A stretch of 64,000 nt of DNA, from NCBI GenBank assembly GCA_963920665.1, contig OY987267.1, positions 26,598,001 through 26,662,000 on the forward strand, given 5' to 3'. This stretch comes from Straminergon stramineum (taxonomy: Eukaryota > Streptophyta > Bryopsida > Hypnales > Calliergonaceae). The translations under genes and the position numbers were made by a program. The notes below the pieces were generated by a model. It was not told the origin of the DNA. It saw nothing but the letters and a program-made list of their open reading frames with translations, and ran no database searches. This document shows, one piece after another, positions 1-10,051 of the stretch (position 1 is the stretch's first letter; each line of letters starts with the position of its first letter).

Positions 1-2170
1 GGGTAGGAGAAATTGACGGATGAAGTTTGGGTAAGGCTTGGATGAAAATTCAGTAGAAATCCCTGATCAGTGTCCAACTCCTGATCTGGATAGGAGGAAT
101 TCTTTTGAACTATCCCTTAAAATTTCGGATCTTCTAAAATTGGGAAACTAGGTGTAATCAATAATTGAAGTTTGAGGAACTGAGTAGCGGTCAAACTTCA
201 TCCACCCATAACTTTGGCTAGGAAAGTCAAATAGGGTCGAGTCTTACGTTTTTAGAAATGGAACTAGATGAACTAGAGGATTCCTAGGATAGTTCTGCCT
301 TGGTTTAGATTCCATCCAAATCATCTAATAGGCCCTCCATCTAATCGGTCCAAACCATTGAAAGTAGTTTAAGCGAATCTTGCAATTTGGAGTCACTTAG
401 GCACTTAATAAAAAGATCCATTGCTTAGAAGACATATTGGACCACGCTTAGACACCCAAAGGTAGGAGTCATTTAGCTGAAATCCAAAACCTAGTTATAT
501 TAGCGAATTACGAAGGGTGGGTAATTTGGCGCTCACATAGGGTATATTTTAAATCTTAGAACTAATAATTTAAAAAACATGAATTTTACTATAGCATCAC
601 TTTTTCTAAGCGGGTTGTATTATAACTACTATAGAGTAAATTTTAATGGTCCATAGTACAAAATTTGTAAATCTATAGAAGGGATAGTTTAAGAAAGAAG
701 GGAGGAATCTACATGAGGAGCTTCCATTTTCCATTAGACAAAATAATGAATGTCTCATGTTAGGTAGTTTGTTTATTCTTAAACAAAACTCTATGTAGTT
801 TTTGGGTTTTGAAAGATGCATTGTATTCACTTGAAGAGAGTTGGACACAATGTAGCTATTGGAACATCTAATATGGTTTTTTAATGTGGGATTTCCAATG
901 TGGGTTTTGGATTTTAGTGTAGTTTTCTAAACCTTCTTTGTATTGTAGAAATGTCTTCAAGGTTTCAAAATTGTGCTTTTGTAGTACTTTGCAGTTCTCA
1001 CTCATTAAAATTTTGGAGGGTTCCTTATTTTCTGCTAAGGAGCAAAGGTGCATCAATTTGGCACCAATGTGTAAGAAGATTTCTCATTATCACTTGGTAA
1101 GGATTTATTTCATTCATTTTATGGATGAAGGTGTATTGTTGCCCTTTATTCAGCATTGATTTAGGATTACAAAGCGATCAATCCACAAGGGAAACTAGCT
1201 AGCATCACCCATTGCATGCATCAAACTTTTTGTCTAAATTTTGTTGACAAACTTCCCAAAGCTAAAGCTTTCCAGCTAATGGTTTTGAAATATAGTTCAA
1301 TGTTTTCAAAATAGAGTATGAATAGAGTGACCACCTCAACACTAGTTGGAGCTAGGTAGCATTGAACAATTTGTTATATTTGTTTGCAATTGGTGATTCA
1401 ATTGGAAGAGATAATGAAAGGCATTGCTTCAACTAATCTATTGAATTTTGATTGCAGTCTAGAAGATTTCTCTTACTCCCCAATTAGAGGCAAAAGAGCC
1501 GTTACCTTTTAGAATTTTCTATAGTCATTTCTATTTTATTGCATGTCTAGGAGTCTTCATTAGATGTATTGATGAACAAACAAAATTGCTTCCATAGTTC
1601 CATTCAATTTTTCTTAATTATTTATTTGTCTCTCTCAATCTTAAGGTGATCTATACTGAATGGCATTAGGGAGAAGGATTTTATGAAATACAGTCCAAAA
1701 ATTGATGTACTTTGAGTTATAATGCTTCCTCTTCTCTTGTTGTTTAAACACTTAGCTCTCAAATGTGATCCTAAAGCTTGATTTTTGTCTTTAGATAGTA
1801 AAAGGTGCACTAATGTGACTGAAATTTGTACACATTGTGTCAAAATTATTGTGCTTCTATGTGAAGACAACTTCTTCTTTTATTCAATTTTAGTGTTTTC
1901 CTTATGAAGGATTTGGGATTGTGATGTTAGGACATGCTTTTGAATCAAATTGGCTTGAAAATTTGGTTCGATTTGTAATTAGGGTTTTGTTTCACCTACC
2001 TCATTTTTTTTCTTATCATAAAGCCCAACATGCAACTAAAAATTTGCGCCATGTGTCCAATTGATTTGCATTCTATATAAAGATGATTTCTTATAATTTT
2101 AGTTTTCATTTTTTCCTTGTAATGGAAGTGGAATTGTATTAAATTAGGGCAAAGAATTGGGATACAATTT
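1..2170. other. AT-rich stretch without recognisable genes
   Basis: The open frames here are short, unrelated to any family I know and typical of chance in AT-rich DNA. The only repeat link I see is a 27-base segment at 193-219 that is the exact reverse complement of 21792-21818, so part of this stretch may belong to a dispersed repeat family. Confidence 0.5.
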
Positions 2171-2434
2171 TGTTAGGGGAAAGGATCAAGATGGGTGGAG
2201 GCTTACATAGAGTGCCTTCATCTTCATCACTTGAATGCCAACACTCAAAACTTACTACAGTTTGATACTATGAAGCAACAATGTACAAAGTACTAATGGA
2301 TTTTATGTAGAAGGATATATTAATAATGATGAACAAATAACAAGTACAACCTTCTTATGAGAAGGAGAAGACAACTTGTGAATAAACCAAACGGTCTAAC
2401 GTTTGAATCTATCTAATTAGTTACTACACTAACA
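2171..2434 (-). repeat. Probable 3' LTR of old Copia element H
   Basis: Read on the minus strand it begins TGTTAGTGTAG at 2434 and ends CCCCTAACA at 2171, giving short inverted ends TGTTA/TAACA. Immediately upstream in element orientation (2435-2450) is a purine-rich run, GAAGGGGGCG, that looks like the polypurine tract. The 264-bp length suits small plant Copia LTRs. No matching 5' LTR was found near 15.3 kb, so the inner boundary is inferred from the end motif only. Confidence 0.5.
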
Positions 2435-2647
2435 CGCCCCCTTCAACTACATAACTAAAACTAGTTTTTTAATATGAGTTGATTTGAAGCTTCTAAAAAA
2501 AAGTAATATTCTATGAGTCGCCCCCTTACTTTGTTGTAGAAGAAGCAAGACCAACAAATCCATGTATACAGGCTTGATGCTTGACTGCGGGAAGGGATTT
2601 TATTAAAATGTCAATCCACATGGTGGAAGTTGAAGTGTAGGTGAGTT

Positions 2648-3535
2648 TTAGAACCTTGGTTTGAAGCCTTGAACTTTTTCACGTAGAAAATGAAATCTTA
2701 GATCAATGTGCTTGGACCAATCATGGAACTTGGGGTTGTCACTCAAGGTGATACAAGATTGGCTATCACAATAGATAGCACTTGGAAGATGAAGAGAATA
2801 ACCAAGTTCTTGTATTAAAGATTGCAGCCAAAGAAGTTCCTTAGAGGTAGTAGCAACAACAATATATTCAGCTTGGGTGGAAGAGAGAACTACAATTGGT
2901 AGCTTTCGGCTTTGCCAAGACAACAAGCACGACAAATTAAGTTGGAAGATGTATCTAGAGGCAGACTATGGAGTGTCAAGATCACTAGTCTAATCCGCGT
3001 TGCTCTAGCCACAAAGATGGGTGAGGTAGGGAAGATGAAAGAGCAGTCGAATATGTAAGACCTTGGCCAGCAATGCCACAGAGGTAACAAAAAATCCTCT
3101 TAACGCCGAGCTAATGAATTGGAGCTAGGTCATGCATGAATTGTGATAAATGGTTGATGGAAAAGGCCAAATCCTAGAGAGTACAAGTAACCCAATACTA
3201 GAGACTCCCAAGAGCTTGGCGATAAGGCATCAAGGATTGAAGGTGGGTTTGATCAAAAAGAGATTCATGTTGATTCTTTGAATATTTTGTACTAGTGGGT
3301 AAGGGAGTAGAAACAAAATTAGCAATGGTCATATTAAATTTAATGAGAAGGTCTTTAATGTATTTATCTTGTGTTAAGGTTAATGTTTTATTAGCTTGAT
3401 CACACTTAATTTGAATACCGAGAATATATTCAATCTCCTGGCTGTCAATCATGGAGAAACATTGCATGAACAAAGCTTTCGTAGCACATAAAATTTCCAA
3501 GTTGTTGGAGATCAATATGAGATTGTTGATGTAAA
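2648..3535 (-). pseudogene. Old Copia element H: reverse transcriptase C-terminal part and RNase H, decayed
   Basis: Minus-strand fragment of a Copia polyprotein from a lineage different from the neighbouring young family. The right part (about 3198-3535) reads as the RT palm region: an INNLILISNN stretch stands where YVDDLI is expected, so the catalytic aspartates are already changed, followed by EYILGIQIK and LTLTQDKYIKDLL, which are standard Copia RT motifs. The left part (2648-2935) is RNase H with VVLSSTQAEYIV, CDSQSCITLSDNP and SKHIDLRFHFLRE. The two parts lie in different frames with stops between, so it cannot be functional. The RT is cut at 3535 by an inserted LTR. Its gag and protease lie at 14095-15215, while the integrase and first half of RT are missing from the window. 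Confidence 0.85.
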
Positions 3536-3780
3536 TATTAAGTTTTGAATGGAGAAAGGCTTTACTTAGATGGTAGAAGATACCAAGGCCCATGTATGGG
3601 CTGAACATAAGCATAAAGCCTTTCACTAGTTATCCACAAACCATGTGGGATAACTAGCAACCTTGGGCTGCCTTTGACTATAAGCAACACCCAATAGACT
3701 CTAAGTCTAACTATGAGTCTAATCCTACTCCTAGGGCTGAATGTACACTATCTACACTAATATGTACATGATCTTCAACA
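3536..3780 (-). repeat. Young-family Copia 3' LTR (copy B), 245 bp
   Basis: Minus-strand LTR starting TGTTGAAGATC at 3780 and ending TTAATA at 3536. Its length and sequence match the LTRs of copies A, C, D, E and F. It is preceded in element orientation by the purine tract AAAGTGGGAG (3781-3790). The 5-base flanks gtaaa (3531-3535) and ctctt (14095-14099) do not match, so no target-site duplication supports a simple insertion into H. Confidence 0.9.
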
Positions 3781-4591
3781 CTCCCACTTTGAGAGTGGTC
3801 AAAGGCACGAAGGCCCATCTTCTCAATCAAGGTAAGGTGTTGGGGCTTCCCAAGAGCCTTGGTTAGCACATCAGCAACCATAGCTTGAGTAGGCACATAC
3901 TTGAGCTCAATCACCTCAGCCTCCACTCTTTCACGAATGAAATGGTGTTGCACATCAATGTGCTTGGTCCGAGAGTGGTGGGTGGGATTCTTGGCCAAAG
4001 CAATGGCACCTTGGTTGTCACACAAAATGCGTGTGCTCCCCCCTTGCACAAGGCCAACATCAGCCAAGAGCTGCCTTAGCCAAATGGCCTCCTTGGTGCA
4101 ATGGCTCATGGCCATGTACTCCGCTTCCGTTGTAGAAAGAGCTATGGTGGGCTGCCTCTTGGAATTCCATGAAATGGCACCCACTCCAAGCATAAACACA
4201 TAGCCGGTGGTGGATCTCCTATCCCCCTCATCACCCGCCCAATCCGCATCACAATACCCATGCAAACTCACTTCAGCACCTCCTAGTTGCAACTCCAAGC
4301 CAAGTGTGCCTTGAAGGTACCTCATCACCCTCTTGACCGCAGCCCAATGCTTAGGGCCATACTTGGACATGTGTTGACTCACAACACTCACCGGGAAGGC
4401 CAAATCAGGCCTTGTGGCCACCATGGCATACATCAAACAACCAACCGCTGCCTTGTAAGGCACACCTTGCATTTCAGCCTTCACCTCCTCAAAATCAGCA
4501 TCCGTGAGCTTGGGCAACTTCTCATGAGTGTCAAGGGGTGTACCTATGGCTTTGCACTCCTCCATGTTGAACCTCTTCAAGATCTCCTCAA
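3711..4591 (-). pseudogene. Copy B: 3' end of young-family Copia pol (RT end and RNase H)
   Basis: An uninterrupted minus-strand reading frame covers the last part of RT (EEILKRFNMEECKAIGTPLD) and the whole RNase H domain (YCDADWAGDEGDRRSTTGY, STTEAEYMAMS, CDNQGAIALAKN), running on into the LTR to stop at 3711. It is almost identical to the C-terminus of copies A and E. It is cut at 4591, exactly where the 5' LTR of copy A begins. The upstream part of this copy is not found in continuous form; the leader fragment of copy C (10227-10715) may be its other end. Confidence 0.85.
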
Positions 4592-4836
4592 TGTTGAAGA
4601 TCATGTACATAATCGTGTAGCTAGTGTACATTGAGCCCTAGGAGTAGGATTAGACTCTTAGTTAGACTTAGAGTGTATTGGGTGTTGCTTGTAGTCAAAG
4701 GCAGCCCAAGGTTGCTAGTTATCCCACATGGTTTGTGGACAACTAGTGAAAGGCTTTTAGCTTATGTTCAGCCCATTCATGGGCCTTGGTATCTTCTACC
4801 ATCTAAGTAAAGCCTTTCTCCATTCAAAACTCAATA
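4592..4836 (+). repeat. 5' LTR of Copia copy A
   Basis: It begins TGTTGAAGATC and ends CTCAATA. The right edge is fixed because the several LTRs in the window keep identity up to AATA and then diverge: GGTTATG in leaders, and other DNA at the outer ends of copies A, B and E. Confidence 0.93.
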
Positions 4837-4850
4837 GGTTATGGGCCCAC
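4837..4850 (+). promoter_or_regulatory. Primer-binding site complementary to the initiator tRNA-Met anticodon arm
   Basis: GGTTATGGGCCCAC directly follows the LTR with no gap. It is the reverse complement of the anticodon-loop region (GTGGGCCCATAACC) of plant initiator tRNA-Met. Most plant Copia elements instead carry TGGTATCAGAGC, which pairs with the 3' end of that tRNA. The same 14 bases occur after the LTR at 10715-10702 and 13849-13836 (minus) and at 58754-58767 and 60729-60742 (plus). Confidence 0.75.
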
Positions 4851-5944
4851 GCTCTTGGCGTTGCACATGAGGGAGAAATTCAAGTCATTTGGAGAAGTTC
4901 TTGGAGCTTGGAGGAGCATACTGAATTTGGGGCTCTTGGTCACCTACAAACCATATGGTGTGAGTAAAATTTTCAAAACAAAGAAAAAAGTCTTTGAATT
5001 CCATCTTTTGTTTTGAGCTTTTGTGGGCTGGTTTGTGAGGTTGGGAGTTCATTTTTGAGTGTGAGATTGCTCATGATTGAAATCAGACCTAATTAGGGCT
5101 GGTTTCATGCTCCTTGTTTGAGTTTGTGCTTGCAAGTGTACATTGGCAGCCCATTGGGGCTGATTGTTCACTTGGGTACATTGGTGATTGTCATTTTGAC
5201 AATTGCAATCTTGTGAGAGTCCTTGGTGAGGCTTGGGAGCATTTGTGGGTTGCATTAGGCGTTTCCATGCATTGAGGGCTGAGTGGTGTCCTTGTGAGTG
5301 AGTGAGACGAAATTGTGATCCTAAGAGGGCTGATTTGTGCCCTTGTGAGTGAGTGAGACGAAATTGTGATCCTAAGAGGGCTGATTTGTGCCCTTGTGAG
5401 TGTGTGAGACCAAGTAGAGGACTTTGTGAAGCTAAAGGGCTGGTTTGTGCCCTTGTGAGTGTGTGAGACCTAATAGTGGACATTGTGAACTCAAGAGGGC
5501 TGATTTGTGTCATTGAGAGAGAGTGACACCCAATTGGGGTTCTTGAGTGACTTGGTGAGCCAAGTAGGGCTGGTTGAGCCCATTGTGGTCCATGAGGTGC
5601 TCATTGTGAGTGGGAGCTTCAATCTAGGGCTGATTAGAAGCTTTGAGATCTTTGGAGTGTGGAGGATCCAATTTGTGAGGAGAATTGTGAGGAGAATTGT
5701 GATTTTGAAGTAGAACCAGCCCATGACGAGCATGTGGTGGTTGTGAGCTTCATTAGGGTCTGATTTGGTGTGGAGAGGAAGTCTTGTGCTTGTGAGGTGT
5801 GGTTTGGCGTTCTTAGGGTTGCAAGGTGCTTGTGAGGGCTGATTGGTCCCATTTCAGCCCAATTCGCCCCAAGGGAGTTTTGGGGGGGCTGAATTCAGAT
5901 TGGAGACCTTGTGGGTGCTTCCAAGAAGTGGGAGCTGATTCAAG
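4851..5944 (+). other. Long untranslated leader of copy A with tandem repeats
   Basis: About 1.1 kb separates the primer site from the gag ATG. From about 5270 to 5590 it consists of imperfect tandem units of roughly 51-69 bases, each starting AGGGCTGAT/G and containing CCTTGTGAGTG and GTGAGAC. The AGGGCTG motif recurs through the rest of the leader. Copy A has two adjacent units with GACGAAATTGTGATCC, copies D and F only one, so the array varies in length between copies. The antisense strand of this array is open in every full leader (see findings). Confidence 0.75.
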
Positions 5945-8900
5945 ATGGCCTCAAGTGGAGGAGAGGGCGTCCGGATCATTGACAAGTTCAATGGGGAGAA
6001 TTTTGGGATGTGGAAGTTCAAGATGGAGATGATTCTTGCGGAGAAGGATTTGTGGGAGGTGGTGGATGGGAGTGAGGAGCCTCCAAGTGAAGATGCTGAT
6101 TTGAAGACCAAGAAGGCGTTTGAGAGGAAGGAGAAGAAGGCCTTTGCTCTCATTGCCATCAATCTTGTGGACCGGCAAATTGCTCACATCCGCCATTGCA
6201 AAGGACCAGCCCAAGCATGGACCACCCTTTGCAACATCCATGAGACCAAGAGCCTCTCCAACATTCTCTTTCTAAGGCGCAAGTTCTTCACTATGAAGAT
6301 GCAAGAGGAGGATGACATCTTGGATCATGTCAACAAGATCAAGGCCCTTGCGGATCAGCTTGCTTGCTTGGAGGCCCCCGTCACGGATGGAGATGTGGTG
6401 ATGACCTTGTTGGAGAGTTTGCCACCATCCTATGAGTACCTCATCACCGCCTTGGAGACAAGACCCACCAAGGAGCTGACCATGGAGTTTGTCACGGCAC
6501 GCTTGATGCATGAGATGACCAAGCGCAAGGAAAATGAGGCCCAAGGGGAGGGATCAGCCCTTGTGTCAAGACATGGCAAGGGAGGCAACACCAAGGCGTT
6601 CAAGGAGACAAGGACGTGCTTCAATTGTGGCAAATCAGGCCACATTGCCAAGCATTGCAAGGGCAGCCAAGCCAAAGACAAGGGGAGTGCACACCAAGCT
6701 TGCCAAGTGGAGGATGAAGAGGACTTTGCCTTTGCCACCTATGGAGGAGGGGAGAAGGCCAACATGTTCACTTGGATTGTGGATTCGGGAGCCACTCAAC
6801 ACATGACCAGCCATAGAGATGCCTTCCACACCTATCAGCCCATTGTGGGGAAGAGGATTCATTTGGGAGACAATGGCATGGTGGAGGCCCTTGGCATGGG
6901 GGAGATTCTTGTGGAGGTGCAAGTGGAGGGGAAGACCAAGAGGATTCAGATCCAAAAGGCCCTCCATGTCCCTAAGTTGCATGCAAATCTGATTTCCGTG
7001 AGCCAATTGTCTTTGGGAGGTTTGAAGGTGCATTTCAACATGGTGGGGTGTGTGGTGAGGTCTCCTAGTGGTGTTTTGATTGCATCAGCCCCCCGTGAGG
7101 GCAATTTGTACCACCTCCACTTCACCAAGGTGAATGGCACTTCCATGGCATGTGTGGCCCAAGGATCAGCTCATGAAGACCTTGTGGGGCTTTGGCATAG
7201 GAGGCTTGGGCACTTGAATGTGAAGAGCATGAAGAGCCTCCAACACATTGTGAAGGGGCTGAACCTCTCTTCTTGCAAGCATGATTGGAGTTCCTTGGTG
7301 TGCAAGGGGTGCATTGAGGGGAAACAAGCAAGGCAGCCCTTCCCCAAGGATGGGGCCACAAGGGCCAGCAAGCCCTTGGAGCTTGTGCATTCAGATGTGT
7401 GTGGGCCAATGAAGACACCATCCATAGGAGGAGCAAGGTATTTTGTGACTTTCATTGATGATTTCTCACGCAAGATTTGGGTGTACATGCTGAAGTGCAA
7501 GAGTGAGGTGTTTGGGCGTTTTGAGACTTGGAAGGCCCTTGTGGAGGCCCAATCTGATTGCAAGGTGAAGGTGCTGCGGTCCGATAATGGAGGAGAGTAT
7601 GTGTCCAAGGCCTTTGAGGCCTTCTTGAAGGCTCATGGCATTGAGCACCACACATCAGCACCTTACACTCCTCAACAAAACGGCGTAGCGGAGCGTGCCA
7701 ATCGAACCATTGTGGAGATGGCTAGGTCCATGATTCATGGCCAAGGGCTGAAGTATGAGCTTTGGGGGGAGGCCGTGTCCAATGCGGTGTACACAAGGAA
7801 CCGGTGCCCTACACAAGCTTTGACAAGCAAGACCCCCCAAGAAGCTTGGAGTGGAATCAGACCTCATGTGTCTCACATGCGCACCTTTGGGTGCATTGCC
7901 TATGCCTTGGTGCCAAGTGCCAAGAGGACCAAGTTGGATGCCAAGGGCACCAAGTGTCTCTTCCTTGGCTATTGTGAGGGAACCAAGGCTTATAGGCTGA
8001 TGTGTGTGGAGACCAAGGCCATCATCAAGTGTCGTGATGTGACCTTCTTGGAGGAGGAAGGAGCTGATCCCAAGCTCTTGGAGATGAGCCCAAGTGGGAG
8101 TAGTGGAGGACCAGCCCAAATGGTGGGCACAACTCCAAGAGTGGACATGGAAGAGGAAGGAGATGAAGAGGAGGAAGAGGAAGACTTGGTGGAGCCCAAG
8201 AAGAAGGTGGCCACACCCAAGGTGAAGAGACCAGCTGCCCCTTCTCCAAGCACTTCACCCAAGGTGCAAGAGCATGATCAGCCCTTGGAAGAGCAAGAGG
8301 AGCCTCGTTATCCAACAAGGACCCGCAAGCCGCTTGGAGATTGGTGGCTGAATCACATTCTTCCCCCACAACAAGAAGAACAAGCCAATGTGGCTTTCCT
8401 TGGAGATCCATCCACACTTGGAGAGGTGTTGCGTTGTGAGGATGCAAGCAAGTGGGAGGCGGCCATGCAAGAGGAGTACAAGGCCCTCATTGCCAAGGGC
8501 ACATGGGAACTTGCTGCCCTCCCTCCCAAGAGGTCAAGTGTGGGTTGCAAGTGGGTTTTCTCCACCAAGAGGGATGCTTTGGGGCACATTGTGAGGTACA
8601 AGGCAAGGTTGGTTGCCAAGGGGTTCTCCCAAGTGGAGGGGGTGGACTTCAATGAGACCTTTGCCCCCGTTGCAAAGTTTAGCACCATTAGGTGCATTGT
8701 GGCTCTAGGGGCAGCCATGGACTTGGAGATGCACCAAATGGACGTCAAGACGGCTTTCCTCAACCCCAAGCTTGAGGAGGTCATCTACATGGATCAGCCC
8801 CAAGGCTTTGTGCAAGAAGGGCAAGAGCATCTCAAATGCAAGTTGAAGAAGGCCCTCCCCGGGCTAAAGCAATCCGGGAGGGCGTGGTATAGGGATATTG

Positions 8901-10051
8901 ATGGCATGTTTGCAAGGAAGGGCTTCCAAAGAGGAAATGCTGATCACTCTTTGTACACCATGCAAAGTAGTGAGCATTTGGTGATTGTGATCCTCTATGT
9001 GGATGATCTGATCCTCCTTGCAAGTGACATGACCAAGATGCTTGAAGTGAAGGCTATGCTTCACAAGGAGTATGAGATGACGGATCTTGGAGAGTTGAGG
9101 TATTGCCTTGGAGTGGAGTTCAAGAGGGATAGGGCTGCTCGCACCATCACTATGAGCCAACACAAGTACCTTGAGGAGATCTTGAAGAGGTTCAACATGG
9201 AGGAGTGCAAAGCCATAGGTACACCCCTTGACACTCATGAGAAGTTGCCCAAGCTCACGGATGCTGATTTTGAGGAGGTGAAGGCTGAAATGCAAGGTGT
9301 GCCTTACAAGGCAGCGGTTGGTTGTTTGATGTATGCCATGGTGGCCACAAGGCCTGATTTGGCCTTCCCGGTGAGTGTTGTGAGTCAACACATGTCCAAG
9401 TATGGCCCTAAGCATTGGGCTACGGTCAAGAGGGTGATGAGGTACCTTCAAGGCACACTTGGCTTGGAGTTGCAACTAGGAGGTGCTGAAGTGAGTTTGC
9501 ATGGGTATTGTGATGCGGATTGGGCGGGTCATGAGGGGGATCGAAGATCCACCACCGGCTATGTGTTTATGCTTGGAGTGGGTGCCATTTCATGGAATTC
9601 CAAGAGGCAGCCCACCATAGCTCTTTCTACAACGGAAGCGGAGTACATGGCCATGAGCCATTGCACCAAGGAGGCCATTTGGCTCAGGCAGCTCTTGGCT
9701 GATGTTGGCCTTGTGCAAGAGGGGAGTACACAAATTTTGTGTGACAACCAAGGTGCCATTGCTTTGGCCAAGAATCCCACTCACCACTCAAGGACCAAGC
9801 ACATTGATGTGCAACACCATTTCATTCGTGAAAGAGTGGAGGCTGAAGTGATTGAGCTCAAGTATGTGCCTACTCAAGCTATGGTTGCTGATGTGCTAAC
9901 CAAGGCTCTTGGGAAGCCCCAACACCTTACCTTGATTGAGAAGATGGGCCTTCGTGCCTTTCACCACTCACAAAGTGGGAGTGTTGAAGATCATGTACAT
10001 ATTAGTGTAGATAGTGTACATTCAGCCCTAGGAGTAGGATTAGACTCTTAG
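5945..10051 (+). CDS. Copia gag-pol polyprotein (copy A), intact, 1368 aa
   Basis: A single open frame encodes capsid, protease, integrase, reverse transcriptase and RNase H for replication through an RNA intermediate. The ATG at 5945 starts MASSGGEGVRI and the same start is used in D, E and F. Order: UBN2-type gag (about 15-215); CCHC knuckle CFNCGKSGHIAKHC (from 225); protease DSGATQHM (D280); integrase HHCC region (HRRLGHLN...CKGC) and a D484-D547-E583 triad with the D,D35E spacing of retroviral-type integrases; an acidic linker (about 735-750); RT with YVDD at 1018-1021; RNase H with CDADWAG (D1190), TEAEYMA and CDNQGAI. The integrase-before-RT order defines Copia. The last 23 codons and the TAG stop (10049-10051) lie in the 3' LTR. 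Where many Copia RTs read YGLKQ, this family reads PGLKQ. No frameshift or stop was seen, so the protein may be functional. Confidence 0.95.
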   Translation: MASSGGEGVRIIDKFNGENFGMWKFKMEMILAEKDLWEVVDGSEEPPSEDADLKTKKAFERKEKKAFALIAINLVDRQIAHIRHCKGPAQAWTTLCNIHETKSLSNILFLRRKFFTMKMQEEDDILDHVNKIKALADQLACLEAPVTDGDVVMTLLESLPPSYEYLITALETRPTKELTMEFVTARLMHEMTKRKENEAQGEGSALVSRHGKGGNTKAFKETRTCFNCGKSGHIAKHCKGSQAKDKGSAHQACQVEDEEDFAFATYGGGEKANMFTWIVDSGATQHMTSHRDAFHTYQPIVGKRIHLGDNGMVEALGMGEILVEVQVEGKTKRIQIQKALHVPKLHANLISVSQLSLGGLKVHFNMVGCVVRSPSGVLIASAPREGNLYHLHFTKVNGTSMACVAQGSAHEDLVGLWHRRLGHLNVKSMKSLQHIVKGLNLSSCKHDWSSLVCKGCIEGKQARQPFPKDGATRASKPLELVHSDVCGPMKTPSIGGARYFVTFIDDFSRKIWVYMLKCKSEVFGRFETWKALVEAQSDCKVKVLRSDNGGEYVSKAFEAFLKAHGIEHHTSAPYTPQQNGVAERANRTIVEMARSMIHGQGLKYELWGEAVSNAVYTRNRCPTQALTSKTPQEAWSGIRPHVSHMRTFGCIAYALVPSAKRTKLDAKGTKCLFLGYCEGTKAYRLMCVETKAIIKCRDVTFLEEEGADPKLLEMSPSGSSGGPAQMVGTTPRVDMEEEGDEEEEEEDLVEPKKKVATPKVKRPAAPSPSTSPKVQEHDQPLEEQEEPRYPTRTRKPLGDWWLNHILPPQQEEQANVAFLGDPSTLGEVLRCEDASKWEAAMQEEYKALIAKGTWELAALPPKRSSVGCKWVFSTKRDALGHIVRYKARLVAKGFSQVEGVDFNETFAPVAKFSTIRCIVALGAAMDLEMHQMDVKTAFLNPKLEEVIYMDQPQGFVQEGQEHLKCKLKKALPGLKQSGRAWYRDIDGMFARKGFQRGNADHSLYTMQSSEHLVIVILYVDDLILLASDMTKMLEVKAMLHKEYEMTDLGELRYCLGVEFKRDRAARTITMSQHKYLEEILKRFNMEECKAIGTPLDTHEKLPKLTDADFEEVKAEMQGVPYKAAVGCLMYAMVATRPDLAFPVSVVSQHMSKYGPKHWATVKRVMRYLQGTLGLELQLGGAEVSLHGYCDADWAGHEGDRRSTTGYVFMLGVGAISWNSKRQPTIALSTTEAEYMAMSHCTKEAIWLRQLLADVGLVQEGSTQILCDNQGAIALAKNPTHHSRTKHIDVQHHFIRERVEAEVIELKYVPTQAMVADVLTKALGKPQHLTLIEKMGLRAFHHSQSGSVEDHVHISVDSVHSALGVGLDS
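9972..9981 (+). promoter_or_regulatory. Polypurine tract of copy A, inside the coding frame
   Basis: AAAGTGGGAG sits directly before the LTR start TGTTGAAG. It is read in frame as part of the QSGS motif of the polyprotein. The same tract borders the LTRs of B, E and the related family G. Confidence 0.8.

Noticed and set aside
8864..9475. Long open frames antisense to the Copia gag-pol (also at 54877-55488 and elsewhere)
   Set aside because: They mirror the codon pattern of the conserved sense frame, which has all the catalytic motifs; no independent sign of coding.
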